Below are positions 26,517 to 36,142 of a stretch of DNA of 64,000 nucleotides, one piece after another. Under the pieces are notes generated by a model. The model saw only the letters and a list, made by a program, of their open reading frames with translations. It had not been told where the DNA came from and ran no database searches. Origin of the DNA: UBA6623 sp965248235 (GTDB lineage Bacteria > Acidobacteriota > Terriglobia > Bryobacterales > UBA6623); NCBI GenBank assembly GCA_965248235.1, contig CBDFIU010000004.1:1612001-1676000 (forward strand), given 5' to 3'. How positions within the stretch are numbered: the stretch's first letter is position 1; each line of letters starts with the position of its first letter. A program made the position numbers and the translations under genes.

Positions 26517-27902
26517 TCAGCTCAGCAGTTCATTCACCACCCGGCCGTGAACGTCGGTCAGCCGGTAATCGCGACCGGCGTGGCGGTAGGTCAGCTTGGT
26601 GTGGTCGAAACCGAGCAGGTGAAGAATCGTCGCCTGGAAGTCGTGCACCGTAACGACGTTTTCGGCGACCTCATCGCCCATCTCGTCGCTCTCCCCGTAG
26701 GTCGTGCCGCCGTTGACCCCGGCGCCGGCGAGCCACGAGCAGTACGACTTGGCGTGGTGACCGCGACCTTCCGCCGAGGGATCGGGAACAAAGGGCGCCC
26801 GGCCGAATTCCGTCGTCCAAACGATCAGCGTATCGTCGAACATCCCGCGCGATTTCAGATCGTTGATCAGGCCCGCGATCGGTTGGTCAACATTCTTCGC
26901 CAGCGCGTTGTAGCGCTGCATGTGGGAATGGGTATCCCAGTTGTAGTCAATGCGCGTGCCGCCGTCGATCAACTCGATAAAGCGCACTCCCCGCTCGGCC
27001 ATTCGGCGCGCGGCCAGGCATTGCCAGCCAAAGCCCGTGGTACTGCCGCGGTCGATCCCGTAGAGCTTCAAGGTGGCGTCGGATTCCTTCGAGAAATCGA
27101 ACGCCTCGGGCGCCTGCATCTGCATCCCGAAGGCCGTCTCGAACGATTTGATCCGCGCCTTCAGCATGCCGTCGTTTTCACGGCCCTTCAGGTGTTGCCG
27201 GTTGAAATACTCCAGCATGTCGAGCTCGGTTTCCTGCAGTCGACTCGTCCCCGCGCGGCGATGCATGTTGGGAATCGGCTCGTCGCCGGGAACAATGCGC
27301 GTGCCCTGATGAAACACCGGCAGGAAGTCCGAACCAAAGACCTGACCGCCCGCGTAGGGAAGCTCCGGCGCGATCACCATGAAGGAAGGCAGATTGAGGT
27401 TTTCCGTCCCCAGCCCATAGCTGACCCACGAACCGATACTCGGGCGGTTGAACGTCGCCGACCCGGTGTGAATGCCGATCGTCGCTCCGAAATGGTCGCC
27501 GTTGATGTTCTTCATCGAACGCACGACGCACAGATCGTCGGCCACCGTGCCCATGTGAGGGAACAGATCGCTGATGGGAATACCGCTTTCCCCGTAGCGT
27601 TTGAAATCCCAATCGGCGCCTTTGTAAAACGATCGTTTGTTGTAACGCTCGCCGTGCTTCTTCTTCATGAAGGGTTTCGGGTCGAACGTGTCCTGATGCG
27701 AAACGCCCCCCGTCATGAACAGAAAGATGACGCGCTTGGCCTTCGGCGCGAAGTGCGGAGCTTTCGCCGCCAAGGGATTGGCCGAGTCGCCGCTCGCCGC
27801 GCCTTGAAGCATCTCCGAAAGCAGGCCCGGAAGCAACAAACCGCCGGCGGCCAAAGAGCGGATCGATTGACGTCGTGTGAGATTCGTACCAAGATTCGTC
27901 AT
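26517..27902 (-). CDS. DUF1501 family exported protein
   Basis: 461 residues with a Tat-type signal (LTRRQSIRSLAAGGLLLPGL). DUF1501 proteins have an alkaline-phosphatase-like fold and are abundant in planctomycetes and some Acidobacteriota, usually in pairs with DUF1553/DUF1549 cytochrome proteins. Motifs visible: FLFMTGGVSHQDTFDPKP, MKNINGDHFGA, WTTEFGRAPF and GRGHHAKSYCSWLAGAGV. No DUF1553/DUF1549 partner is present here. Its neighbour is a convergent sulfatase, and both may act on sulfated or phosphorylated glycans; this is inference. Confidence 0.93.
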   Translation of the reverse strand: MTNLGTNLTRRQSIRSLAAGGLLLPGLLSEMLQGAASGDSANPLAAKAPHFAPKAKRVIFLFMTGGVSHQDTFDPKPFMKKKHGERYNKRSFYKGADWDFKRYGESGIPISDLFPHMGTVADDLCVVRSMKNINGDHFGATIGIHTGSATFNRPSIGSWVSYGLGTENLNLPSFMVIAPELPYAGGQVFGSDFLPVFHQGTRIVPGDEPIPNMHRRAGTSRLQETELDMLEYFNRQHLKGRENDGMLKARIKSFETAFGMQMQAPEAFDFSKESDATLKLYGIDRGSTTGFGWQCLAARRMAERGVRFIELIDGGTRIDYNWDTHSHMQRYNALAKNVDQPIAGLINDLKSRGMFDDTLIVWTTEFGRAPFVPDPSAEGRGHHAKSYCSWLAGAGVNGGTTYGESDEMGDEVAENVVTVHDFQATILHLLGFDHTKLTYRHAGRDYRLTDVHGRVVNELLS

Positions 27903-28033
27903 GAGGGTTCCCCGGTGGGGCTGATGCGACGGCCCCGGCGCGCAAAATACACTCGATCTTTACAGGCGCGCAAGCAGACCGCCACGTTACCACCCACCTG
28001 TATTCTATATCAACATCCTTGCGCAAGATTACC

Positions 28034-28340
28034 GCGGAATGCGTGTGCGACATAAATGTGCGAGCCCTTCTCACAATGCGAGCAACAGAATCAGAGGCGT
28101 GGACGGAAGTCCACGCTCCCGGTTCACCGTCGGTTCACCGGGCTTGGATTGCAAAGTAGGCCGGTCCTTCAGAGCCCGTATGAGCGTCCCACCGCCGACA
28201 ACGAGGCCGTTTCAACAGCCTTCTCCCATGTGGCTTTAGCCATGGTCGAATCAAGCGAAGACATCAGGCAGGGAAACGCCGGGCTCCGGCCGTCGGTTCT
28301 CCACATCGATCTCGCGCACCCCCTGGAGAACGGCTAAGGC
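28034..28340. repeat. Dispersed repeat family B, copy B2 (long form)
   Basis: The 669 bp gap 27903-28571 holds this copy and nothing else I recognise. It has ACATAAATGTGCGAG-CCCTTC upstream (also in B5), the hairpin GCGTGGACGGAAGTCCACGC at 28097-28116, GAGGCCGTTTCAACAG, CATGTGGCTTTAGCCATG and TTCTCCACATCGAT, in the same order as B1. Confidence 0.8.
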
Positions 28341-28571
28341 TTGCTTTCTTGCCCCGGCCCGCCCGGTAAAATAAGCAGAGTGCCAACAGGGCGGAAGGCA
28401 GGGCGGCCGGAAATCATGGGACAAAGACCGCATGCTGTCTTGGCCTACGTCCTTTTCGACACGGGACCTGAACTTGCATAACTTCCGACGCCGCGCTGGG
28501 GCGGATCTCCAGACCTGCCCATCGACGGCCGAAAACTCCCACCCAAGCCGACCCCGCCGACAAAGAAAACC

Positions 28572-29336
28572 ATGCTCGCAAAACGCATCATCCCCTGCCT
28601 CGACGTCACCGACGGCCGCGTCGTCAAGGGCGTCAACTTCGTTCAGCTCCGCGACGCGGGCGACCCGGTCGAGCTGGCCGACGTCTATAACCGCGACGGG
28701 GCCGACGAGTTGGTTTTCCTCGACATCACCGCTTCCAGCGACCACCGCGAAACGATGGTTCACGTCGTTGAGGAAACCGCCCGCAAGGTCTTCATCCCCC
28801 TGACGGTCGGGGGCGGTATTCGCTCGATCGCCGACGCCCGCACGATTCTCACCGTCGGCGCCGACAAAGTTTCCATCAACACGGCGGCCGTCGAGCGTCC
28901 CGAGCTGATCACCGAACTTTCCGAGGAATTCGGGGCGCAGGCAACGGTCCTCGCCATTGACGCCCGCCGACGAGAACCGGGGGCGTGGAACGTCTTTACC
29001 TACGGCGGCCGCAAGGATACCGGCATCGACGCGGTCGAATGGGCCCGCCGCGGAGAGGAACTCGGGGCCGGCGAAATCCTGCTCACGTCGATGGACTGCG
29101 ACGGAACTCAGGAGGGTTTCGACTGCGAACTGACGCGCACCATTTCGCGCAACACTCACATCCCGATCATCGCCAGCGGAGGCGGCGGCCGCCCCGAGGA
29201 TTTCGTCCGCGTGCTGACCGACGGCGAAGCCGACGCCGCGCTGGCGGCCTCGATCTTCCACTACGGCACCTACATCGTCGACGACCTCAAACAGATCCTC
29301 GACAAAGAAGGAATCCCCGTCCGCACGCGGGGCTGA
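28572..29336 (+). CDS. hisF: Imidazole glycerol phosphate synthase subunit HisF
   Basis: 254-residue TIM barrel, the cyclase half of IGP synthase in histidine and purine-precursor metabolism. It takes ammonia from HisH. Catalytic D11 (IIPCLDV) and D130 (LAIDARR) are present, with the phosphate-binding GGGIRS and SGGGG loops. Start ATG 28572. It stands alone: hisH, hisA and other his genes are not nearby. Its upstream gap holds repeat B2. Confidence 0.98.
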   Translation: MLAKRIIPCLDVTDGRVVKGVNFVQLRDAGDPVELADVYNRDGADELVFLDITASSDHRETMVHVVEETARKVFIPLTVGGGIRSIADARTILTVGADKVSINTAAVERPELITELSEEFGAQATVLAIDARRREPGAWNVFTYGGRKDTGIDAVEWARRGEELGAGEILLTSMDCDGTQEGFDCELTRTISRNTHIPIIASGGGGRPEDFVRVLTDGEADAALAASIFHYGTYIVDDLKQILDKEGIPVRTRG

Positions 29337-29363
29337 AGAGGCGGAATCCGACTGCGACGGAAT

Positions 29364-32036
29364 TCACTCCACAAACACACTCACTGGCTTCGCGCTCGTC
29401 TGGTCGCCGATCGTCACCAGCGCGTCGTGCACACCCGATTCCGCGTCGAGCGGTATCTGCGCGTTCACCTGTAATAGACCGACAAAGCCCGGCGCGAGAA
29501 CGGAGGCGACACGAGGCGAGTCTGTGCCGCCGATGCTCACCGAAACTTCCAGCACCGGCGCCGGAAAAGGCGGCATCCCGGGTGCCGGCGCACCAGTCGC
29601 GATTTCCGGCTGCACCAGCCCTTGCCCTGTCACGAATAGCAGTAGGAACCGCCCGGGCGCCTCCGGATTCCCCGAGTCATTGCTCGAAAAATCCTGGTTG
29701 CGCACCTTGAAAATCCCCGGATGCGAGGCGACCACGGGCACCGAAACCGTGTTCCCTTCCCCGCCCTCGGCGACGATCCGCACGTTCACGCTCGCACGAC
29801 CCGACACCTCATACGGAACCTGCGCATTGATCTGATTCCCTCGCACAAAAAACAGCGGCGCGGCGATGTCCCCGAAGAATACCGTCGTACCCAAGAACGT
29901 TGTCGGCAAGCGTCCCGTCTCAACGTCAAATTCCGTGGTGTCGCCCTTGGGCGGCCCCATGTGCGCGCCAAAGATCGAAACGATCTCCCCGGGGGCGATC
30001 CCTCCACCGGTAAAGTCCGCGCCCCCGACAATCCCACCCGAGAAGATGAAAGGTTTGCCGGCCGATGTCGCGCCCACCGCTTCCCACGAATCGCCTCCAT
30101 TGACGGTCTTGAAGACGCCGCCCACGCTCGTGCCCGCATAAAGTACGCCGGATTGCCCGGGGTCGACCTCCAGCGTGCGCACCAGAAACCCCTCCATACC
30201 GCTGTAGGCCAAGCTCCAGAAATCCCCGCGATTGCTGCTCTTGAAGACCACGCCGCTCGCAATGATGTAAAGTGTCCCACCGTCGCGCGCGTCGGTAACG
30301 ATCTCGGAGACAATGACCGCGCCATCCCCCGGCAGGCCGTTGTTTTTGTCGTCGAAATCTCCGCCCCGGTTGTTGCTGCGAAAGAAGCCGCCCTGCGCGC
30401 CGACGTAAAGGCGGTCCGAATGGGTGGGGTCGACGGCAATCGAGACCAGCGGGATGAACGAACCGGCTCCGACGAATTTCCAATCGTCACCGGCATCGCC
30501 GGAACGCGCGATGTAGTACTGCGGGAAGAAGCCAAAGTCATCCGCGGCAATGACATAGAGCCGATCGGGTCGGCGCGGATCAAGGGCAAGGTCAACAATC
30601 GAAAGGCCGCGCAAGTCGTTGCCGCCGCGAAGCTCGAAAGTCTCCCCGCGATCTTGGCTGCGAAACACGCCGGTTTCCAAGGCGATGAAGACGGTGCGCC
30701 CGTCGCTCGGGTGGACAGCGAGGGCCGTAACGCCCGCCGGCCGCGCGATTTCTTCCCAAGTAACTCCGCCGTCGGTGCTGCGTAGGAAAGCGCCGTCGGG
30801 GGGAATGAACCGGTTCCCCCCATTCGGATCGAAGGGATTGATCGATCCGGCGTAGACCACCGAAGGATCGCCGGGAGCAAACTCCAAGACCGACACATTG
30901 AAAGCCGTCAGCCCTTCGCGCGACTCCCGCCAATCCGCGCCGCCGTCGGCCGACCGAAACATACCGCCGCCGAAAGTCGCGGCCAAAACATTCGAGGAAT
31001 CGGCCGGGTTGACCGAGATGGCTCGCGCGTCGGCGGCGTTAAACCCGTCGGAGCTTTGCGGCCAACTCGCGCCGCCATCCGTCGAGCGCAGGATACCCAG
31101 CCCGTTCGCGCCCACGAAAAGCACGGCGGGGTCACCCGGCGCGACGGTCAACGTGAGGAGTTCGCTCCGCGGCATTCCGAGCGACGCCGCAAGCCAGGTA
31201 TCCCCGCCATCGAAACTCTTGGCGGCTCCCGAGAAACGTGATAGAGCATAGACCGCCCCGCCGGCGGCTGTTTCAACATCGACAATCGTGGTCGGCAGTA
31301 ACGGCGCGTCAAATGACTGCCCGCCGTTGGTCGATCGGATGAGCCCCAGCGACGTTCCCAGGTAAAGCACCTGGCTGTCATCGGGCGAGAGCGCGACGCT
31401 GAATGTAGCGGGGCCCTGCGAGCCCGCCCAATGCTGACCACCGTCCACGGTCTTAAACAGGAACCCCACCGAGGGCTGCTGTAGACTCCCGTGCGAGACG
31501 TAGACAATTTCCGGGTCGTTGGGGTCAATGGCGAAATCCCGATAGTCGCCTTCGAGGAGACCGTCTTCCGTTCTGGCCAAGCCCTCGGTGACGGCGGTCC
31601 ATTGATCCCCGGCGTCGGTGGTCTTAAAGATGCCGCCGTTGCGCGTGCCCGCGTAGACGATATTTTCGTCCTCGGGGTGCACGACAAGTGAAAGGATCAC
31701 AGGGCTGTCGATACCGTTGCTCACCTGCTCCCAAGGTCCGCTGTCTCGCGATCGAAACACCCCCGCGCCATTCGTTCCGGCGTAGACAAGCTCCGGGCTT
31801 TGGGCGGCCGCGGTGATGATATTGAGCGTCAACAGACCTTCGTTTTGCTCGCTCCAGCCGAGTCCGCCGTCAGTGCTGCGCAAAACGCCCGCATTGCTCG
31901 CCGCGAAAAACAGCGAAGGGTCCGAGTCAAAGCGCACGATCTTCGCGACGTTCCCGCCGGGCGGCCCGCCCTGCCCGAAAACAAAGATCGGCGCCAACAG
32001 GAGAGACAGGAAAAACCCGCGAAACCATGACCTCAT
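29364..32036 (-). CDS. Secreted sortilin-like propeller with TIGR03437 C-terminus
   Basis: 890 residues from ATG 32036, with signal peptide (RSWFRGFFLSLLLAPIFVFG). About a dozen BNR/VPS10-type repeats (variants of LRSTDGGxxW, FKTTDAGDQW, YxGTxxGVFRS) build one or more beta-propellers across residues ~30-650. A TIGR03437 domain (GIAPGEIVSIFGAHMG, RGNQINAQVPYEV, PGFVGLLQVNAQIPLD) occupies the C-terminus. The same C-terminal domain ends the broken gene at 10126. Likely surface-exposed; the role of TIGR03437 is not known to me. Intact frame throughout. Confidence 0.88.
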   Translation of the reverse strand: MRSWFRGFFLSLLLAPIFVFGQGGPPGGNVAKIVRFDSDPSLFFAASNAGVLRSTDGGLGWSEQNEGLLTLNIITAAAQSPELVYAGTNGAGVFRSRDSGPWEQVSNGIDSPVILSLVVHPEDENIVYAGTRNGGIFKTTDAGDQWTAVTEGLARTEDGLLEGDYRDFAIDPNDPEIVYVSHGSLQQPSVGFLFKTVDGGQHWAGSQGPATFSVALSPDDSQVLYLGTSLGLIRSTNGGQSFDAPLLPTTIVDVETAAGGAVYALSRFSGAAKSFDGGDTWLAASLGMPRSELLTLTVAPGDPAVLFVGANGLGILRSTDGGASWPQSSDGFNAADARAISVNPADSSNVLAATFGGGMFRSADGGADWRESREGLTAFNVSVLEFAPGDPSVVYAGSINPFDPNGGNRFIPPDGAFLRSTDGGVTWEEIARPAGVTALAVHPSDGRTVFIALETGVFRSQDRGETFELRGGNDLRGLSIVDLALDPRRPDRLYVIAADDFGFFPQYYIARSGDAGDDWKFVGAGSFIPLVSIAVDPTHSDRLYVGAQGGFFRSNNRGGDFDDKNNGLPGDGAVIVSEIVTDARDGGTLYIIASGVVFKSSNRGDFWSLAYSGMEGFLVRTLEVDPGQSGVLYAGTSVGGVFKTVNGGDSWEAVGATSAGKPFIFSGGIVGGADFTGGGIAPGEIVSIFGAHMGPPKGDTTEFDVETGRLPTTFLGTTVFFGDIAAPLFFVRGNQINAQVPYEVSGRASVNVRIVAEGGEGNTVSVPVVASHPGIFKVRNQDFSSNDSGNPEAPGRFLLLFVTGQGLVQPEIATGAPAPGMPPFPAPVLEVSVSIGGTDSPRVASVLAPGFVGLLQVNAQIPLDAESGVHDALVTIGDQTSAKPVSVFVE

Positions 32037-32080
32037 GACCAATCAGTCTATTCGTCTCGACCCGCGACCCGCACGGGCGA

Positions 32081-32119
32081 ATGTTGGAAAAACAACCGTG
32101 CGGTTCTGCTATGTTGGAA
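32081..32119. promoter_or_regulatory. Direct repeat upstream of the ATPase-SPFH operon
   Basis: ATGTTGGAA occurs at 32081 and again at 32111, 30 bp apart (three helical turns), in the 88 bp gap between the divergent propeller gene and the operon. Phased direct repeats suit a regulator site, but no regulator is known. Confidence 0.3.
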
Positions 32120-32123
32120 CACG

Positions 32124-35100
32124 TTGCACGTCGTCAGCGAAGACCACGCGTTCAATCGCGACCGGCGGGAGCGGGTCCGGTACATCGGTTTCACCGCGTT
32201 TATCGGCCTCTTACTGCTGCTGAACGCGACCGATCTATTTTCGAGCATCCCGCTTCCCTTCACCGGCATCGCCGTCGATACGGCGATCCTGCTAACCTTC
32301 CTCGCCGGATACAAAACTTTCTACAACACGATCGGCGGGTTGATGGAGCGCAAGATCTCCGCCGACGTCGCCATCTCGATCGCCGCGCTCGCCGCGCTGA
32401 CGGTCGGCGAATACCTGGTCGCCGCCGAGGCCATGTTCATCATGCTCGTCGGCGAGGGCTTGGAGGCCTACGCCGCCGGGCGCACCGAAGCCGCGATCGA
32501 ACGTTTTGTCGAACAGTTACCGCATACCGCCCGCCGGCTCAGCGACGGCGTCGAGCAGGACGTTCATGTGGAAGATCTCGAGATCGGCGACTTGATCATC
32601 GTCCGCGCCGGAGAGAGAATCTCCGCCGACGGCCTCGTGGCGAGCGGACAATCGAGCGTCGACGAAAGCCCGATCACGGGCGAATCGTTGCCGCGGGAAA
32701 AAGCCGAGGGCGACGAAGTCTACTCCGGGACGCTCAACGGCCACGGGTTGCTGCATGTGCGGGTCTCCGGGGCGGCCGAGAACTCCACGCTGGCACGTGT
32801 CGTCGAGCTGGTTCGCGAAGCGAAAAAGCACCGCGCCCCGATGGTGCGCACCGCTGACCGCTACGCCAAATACTTCCTGCCGGCCCTGTTGCTGGCCGCC
32901 GGGGGAACCTACTACTTCACCGGCGATTGGATGCGTACCGTCGCCGTCCTGATCGTCGGCTGCCCCTGCGCCTTGATCTTGGCCGCGCCCGCGGCGATGG
33001 TGGCGGCAATCGGTGGATTGGCGCGCCGGGGAATTCTCGTTCGCGGCGGGGCGATCCTCGAAAGCGGCGCGAAGATCGACACCGTCGTCTTCGACAAGAC
33101 GGGCACGCTGACCTCGGGCCGTTTCGAAATTCTCGAAATTCTAACCGCCGACAATCACGACGAGAGCGAAGTCTTGCGCATGGGCGCGGCGGCCGAGGCC
33201 GGGTCCGACCATCCGCTGGCGAAGGTCATCGTCCGATCAGCCGTCGAGCGCGGGTTCGAGGTCCCGGCGTCGAGCGAGGCCCGCGTCGTTCCCGGTCGCG
33301 GAGCCGAATGCCGTATCGCGGGGGAGATCGTCCGCGCGGGAAACGAAGGCTTTATTTCCGGCCGAGCAATGGAAAGCGCCAAAGCGTTCCTCGAAGCAGC
33401 CGACCATGCGGGGGCGACCGCCGTCTTGGTGTCGCGCGACGACGCGCTCATGGGGGCGATTTTGCTGCGCGACTCGGCGCGTGAAGGGGCCGCGGAAGCT
33501 GTTCACGCCATCGAGCACTTGGGCGTCGGCAATATCGTTCTGCTCACCGGCGATCGCCGCCGAGCAGCCGAGGCGATGGGGCACGAAGTCGGCATCGCGC
33601 ACGTCGAGGCCGAACTGCTGCCGGAAGAAAAACTGGACCGCGTGCGGCAGCTGCAAGCCCAGGGCCGGCATGTGCTGATGGTCGGCGACGGCGTCAACGA
33701 CGCCCCAGCGCTGGCGGCGGCCGATGTCGGCGTGGCCGTGGCCGGCTCGGGCGCCGACATCGCGGCCGAGGCGGCGGACGTCGTCGATCTCAACAAATCT
33801 CTCGAAAAACTCCCTCGGCTGCTCGAAGTCAGTCGCCGCGCCGTCGCGACGGTGTGGCAAAACATCATCGTCTTCGCCGGTATCGTCAACGTCGTGGCCG
33901 TGCTGGCGGCAAGCAAGGGGCTATTGGGTCCGATCGGCGCGGCGATCACGCATCAGATCGCGTCGTTGTTGGTCATGCTCAACTCAGTTCGGCTGCTCAA
34001 GGTCGAGCGGCCGCGCGGCGCTTTACCGCGGTGGCAAAGGTGGGCAATGAAGTTGGGTTTGACCCGTCTGTGGGAGAAGGTCCTGCCGGCGCTGGGGAGG
34101 CTCGATCCGGCGGCCGGTTTCGCCTGGCTCTGGGAGTGGCGGCGACGTCTGGTCAAGCCCCTGCTTGGGGTCGCGGCGGCGGTTTGGGTCGCAAGCGGCG
34201 TCTACGTCATCGAACCCCGGCAACTGGGCGTCATCGAACGTTTCGGCCGCAAGCTGGAACCTTACAAAGAGCCGGGCCTTCACTACAAGCTGCCTGCGCC
34301 GATTGAGACGCTCACGCGCGTCGCTGCCCGGCGCGTGCGGGTGCTCGAAATCGGTTTTCGCACGACCCCCGGCACGAAATTCGACGAACCGCCCTCCTAC
34401 GAGTGGAATGTCCAACACCGCGGCGGGATGTTGCAATTCCAGCCCGAGGAATCGCTGCTGCTGACCGGCGACCAAAACATGGTCGAGGCCCACGTCGCCG
34501 TGCACTATGTCCTCGCGGACCCCGGCGACTATCTGTTCGAACAGTTCGCGCCCGAGACAACCATTCGCGTCGCCGCCGAGTCGGTCATGCGAACAATCGT
34601 CAACCAAACCGCCCTCGACGATCTGCTGACCACCGAGCGCCGCGGGGTCGAGCAGCGGGCCGCCAAACAACTGCAAGAGCGGCTCGAGCGCTACCGTGTT
34701 GGGGCGCGAGTGCTCGCCGTCGGTCTGCAGGACGTCCACCCCTCGGTCGAAGTCGTTGACGCCTTTCGCGGGGTGGCCGGGGCGATCGAAGAGAAGAGCC
34801 GCCGCATCAACGAAGCCGAAGGCTACCGCAACGAGCGTGTCGCCCTGGCACGCGGACAAGCCGAGGCGCGCACTCGACAGGCCGCCGCTTACAAGGCAAG
34901 GCGCGTGAACCACGCCTCGGGCGACGCCGCGCGGTTCACCCTCTTGGAACGCGCCTACCGCGCCGCCCCCGAAACGACCCGCACGCGCCTTTATCTCGAA
35001 ACCATCGAGGAGGTTCTGCCGCGACGCCGCAAGTTGATCTTCGATCCGAGGGCCCGCGGACGGCGCGGCGTCTATTCCATCGAAGACGGCGTCGAACTGG

Positions 35101-35165
35101 CGCCCGCCGGCGCGGCGATCGTCGAACCACCGCTCCCGCTGCCGATTCCGCGAGAGGAACCCTAA
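32124..35165 (+). CDS. P1B-type metal ATPase fused to an HflK-like SPFH domain
   Basis: 1013 residues. Residues ~1-625 are a heavy-metal P-type ATPase without an N-terminal HMA domain: actuator TGES (185-188), CPC metal motif (280-282), phosphorylation DKTGT (D324), nucleotide-domain SDHP (361-364) and hinge GDGVND (521-526). The last ATPase helix reads HQIASLLVMLNSVRLL. After a ~55-residue linker a further helix (LLGVAAAVWVASGVYVI, ~680-696) leads into an SPFH/band-7 domain of HflK type (LGVIERFGR ... NQTALDDLLTTER ... RTRLYLETIEEVLPRRRK). Topology fits: ATPase end in the cytosol, SPFH outside. The first start codon is TTG 32124; no in-frame ATG lies nearer than the ATPase core. The metal is unknown. 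Coupled to the next two SPFH genes. Confidence 0.92.
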   Translation: MHVVSEDHAFNRDRRERVRYIGFTAFIGLLLLLNATDLFSSIPLPFTGIAVDTAILLTFLAGYKTFYNTIGGLMERKISADVAISIAALAALTVGEYLVAAEAMFIMLVGEGLEAYAAGRTEAAIERFVEQLPHTARRLSDGVEQDVHVEDLEIGDLIIVRAGERISADGLVASGQSSVDESPITGESLPREKAEGDEVYSGTLNGHGLLHVRVSGAAENSTLARVVELVREAKKHRAPMVRTADRYAKYFLPALLLAAGGTYYFTGDWMRTVAVLIVGCPCALILAAPAAMVAAIGGLARRGILVRGGAILESGAKIDTVVFDKTGTLTSGRFEILEILTADNHDESEVLRMGAAAEAGSDHPLAKVIVRSAVERGFEVPASSEARVVPGRGAECRIAGEIVRAGNEGFISGRAMESAKAFLEAADHAGATAVLVSRDDALMGAILLRDSAREGAAEAVHAIEHLGVGNIVLLTGDRRRAAEAMGHEVGIAHVEAELLPEEKLDRVRQLQAQGRHVLMVGDGVNDAPALAAADVGVAVAGSGADIAAEAADVVDLNKSLEKLPRLLEVSRRAVATVWQNIIVFAGIVNVVAVLAASKGLLGPIGAAITHQIASLLVMLNSVRLLKVERPRGALPRWQRWAMKLGLTRLWEKVLPALGRLDPAAGFAWLWEWRRRLVKPLLGVAAAVWVASGVYVIEPRQLGVIERFGRKLEPYKEPGLHYKLPAPIETLTRVAARRVRVLEIGFRTTPGTKFDEPPSYEWNVQHRGGMLQFQPEESLLLTGDQNMVEAHVAVHYVLADPGDYLFEQFAPETTIRVAAESVMRTIVNQTALDDLLTTERRGVEQRAAKQLQERLERYRVGARVLAVGLQDVHPSVEVVDAFRGVAGAIEEKSRRINEAEGYRNERVALARGQAEARTRQAAAYKARRVNHASGDAARFTLLERAYRAAPETTRTRLYLETIEEVLPRRRKLIFDPRARGRRGVYSIEDGVELAPAGAAIVEPPLPLPIPREEP

Positions 35166-36142
35166 TGCACGATTACCCCGGTCACGACCACGACGGTCAT
35201 TCCCACGACGGCCGCGCCCGCGGCGACGAGCCCGCGCGAGCCTCCCGCCTAAGCATCCGCGATTGGATGGTTCGTCTTCGCGAGTATCGCCTTCACGTCG
35301 GCGTCGTTGCCTTGCTGCTCGCGCTGTGGGCCGCTTTCTTCACGGTTCGCGAAACCGAGTTCGTGCTGGTAACCCAATTCGGCCGGCCGGTCGCTACAGT
35401 CACCGAAGCCGGTCTGCACGCGAAATGGCCCTTTCAATCCGCGCGTTACTTTGACCGTCGCCTGCGTGTTTACAATCCGCGGCCCTCGGAATTTCTCACC
35501 CGCGACAAAAAGAACCTAGTCATCGAAAGTTACGTCTTGTGGCGCATCGCCGACCCCAAAACTTTCCTGGAATCGGTCGGCGACTCCGTGGCGGCCGAAA
35601 TGCGCCTGCACGATATCGCCTGGGCCGGACTCGCCGCCGCGATCGGCAATCACGACCTCGACGCCATCGTCTCGTCGGATGCCCAAACCGTCCGCACGAG
35701 TTCCCTGCTCGACAAGCTAACCGAGCTGACCGGCAGCCGCGCGCTGACCGAATACGGCATCGACGTCGTCGATGTCCGTATCAAGCGCCTGAATTTGCCC
35801 GAACAAAACAAGCAAAGCGTCTTCGCGCGCATGCGGGCCGAACGCGAGCGCATCGCGCGCCGCTACCGCGCCGAGGGCGAGGAGCAAGCCCTGCGCATTC
35901 GCGCCGACGCCGATCGACAAAGCGAAGAGACGTTGTCGCTGGCCTATAAAGAGGCCGAGCAAATCAAGGGCGCGGGCGACGCCGAAGCCGCGCGCGTCTA
36001 CGGACAAGCCTATTCCCGCAACCCCCGCTTCTACAAACTGGTGCGCACGCTCGAGGCCTATCGCAAGGCGCTTGATGACCAAACAACCGTGGTGTTGAGT
36101 TCCGATTCCGAGCTGCTGCGGCTGCTAACGCGGGGGCAATGA
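35165..36142 (+). CDS. HflC-like SPFH protein with a histidine-rich N-terminus
   Basis: 325 residues; the ATG shares one base with the TAA of the ATPase gene (TAATG), indicating translational coupling. The first 14 residues contain five histidines (MHDYPGHDHDGHSHDG), a likely metal-binding cytosolic tail absent from ordinary HflC. One helix (HVGVVALLLALWAAFFTV) precedes an HflC-type SPFH domain (TEFVLVTQFGRPVATVTEAG, LVIESYVLWRIADP, YGIDVVDVRIKRLNLPEQ, MRAERERIARRYRAEG). In the FtsH system, HflK and HflC alternate in a cage around the protease. Here the partner is more likely the fused ATPase. Confidence 0.92.
   Translation: MHDYPGHDHDGHSHDGRARGDEPARASRLSIRDWMVRLREYRLHVGVVALLLALWAAFFTVRETEFVLVTQFGRPVATVTEAGLHAKWPFQSARYFDRRLRVYNPRPSEFLTRDKKNLVIESYVLWRIADPKTFLESVGDSVAAEMRLHDIAWAGLAAAIGNHDLDAIVSSDAQTVRTSSLLDKLTELTGSRALTEYGIDVVDVRIKRLNLPEQNKQSVFARMRAERERIARRYRAEGEEQALRIRADADRQSEETLSLAYKEAEQIKGAGDAEAARVYGQAYSRNPRFYKLVRTLEAYRKALDDQTTVVLSSDSELLRLLTRGQ

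Noticed and set aside
28251..29261. A 336-codon minus-strand frame over hisF
   Set aside because: Antisense to a clear HisF with both catalytic Asp residues; no domain of its own.
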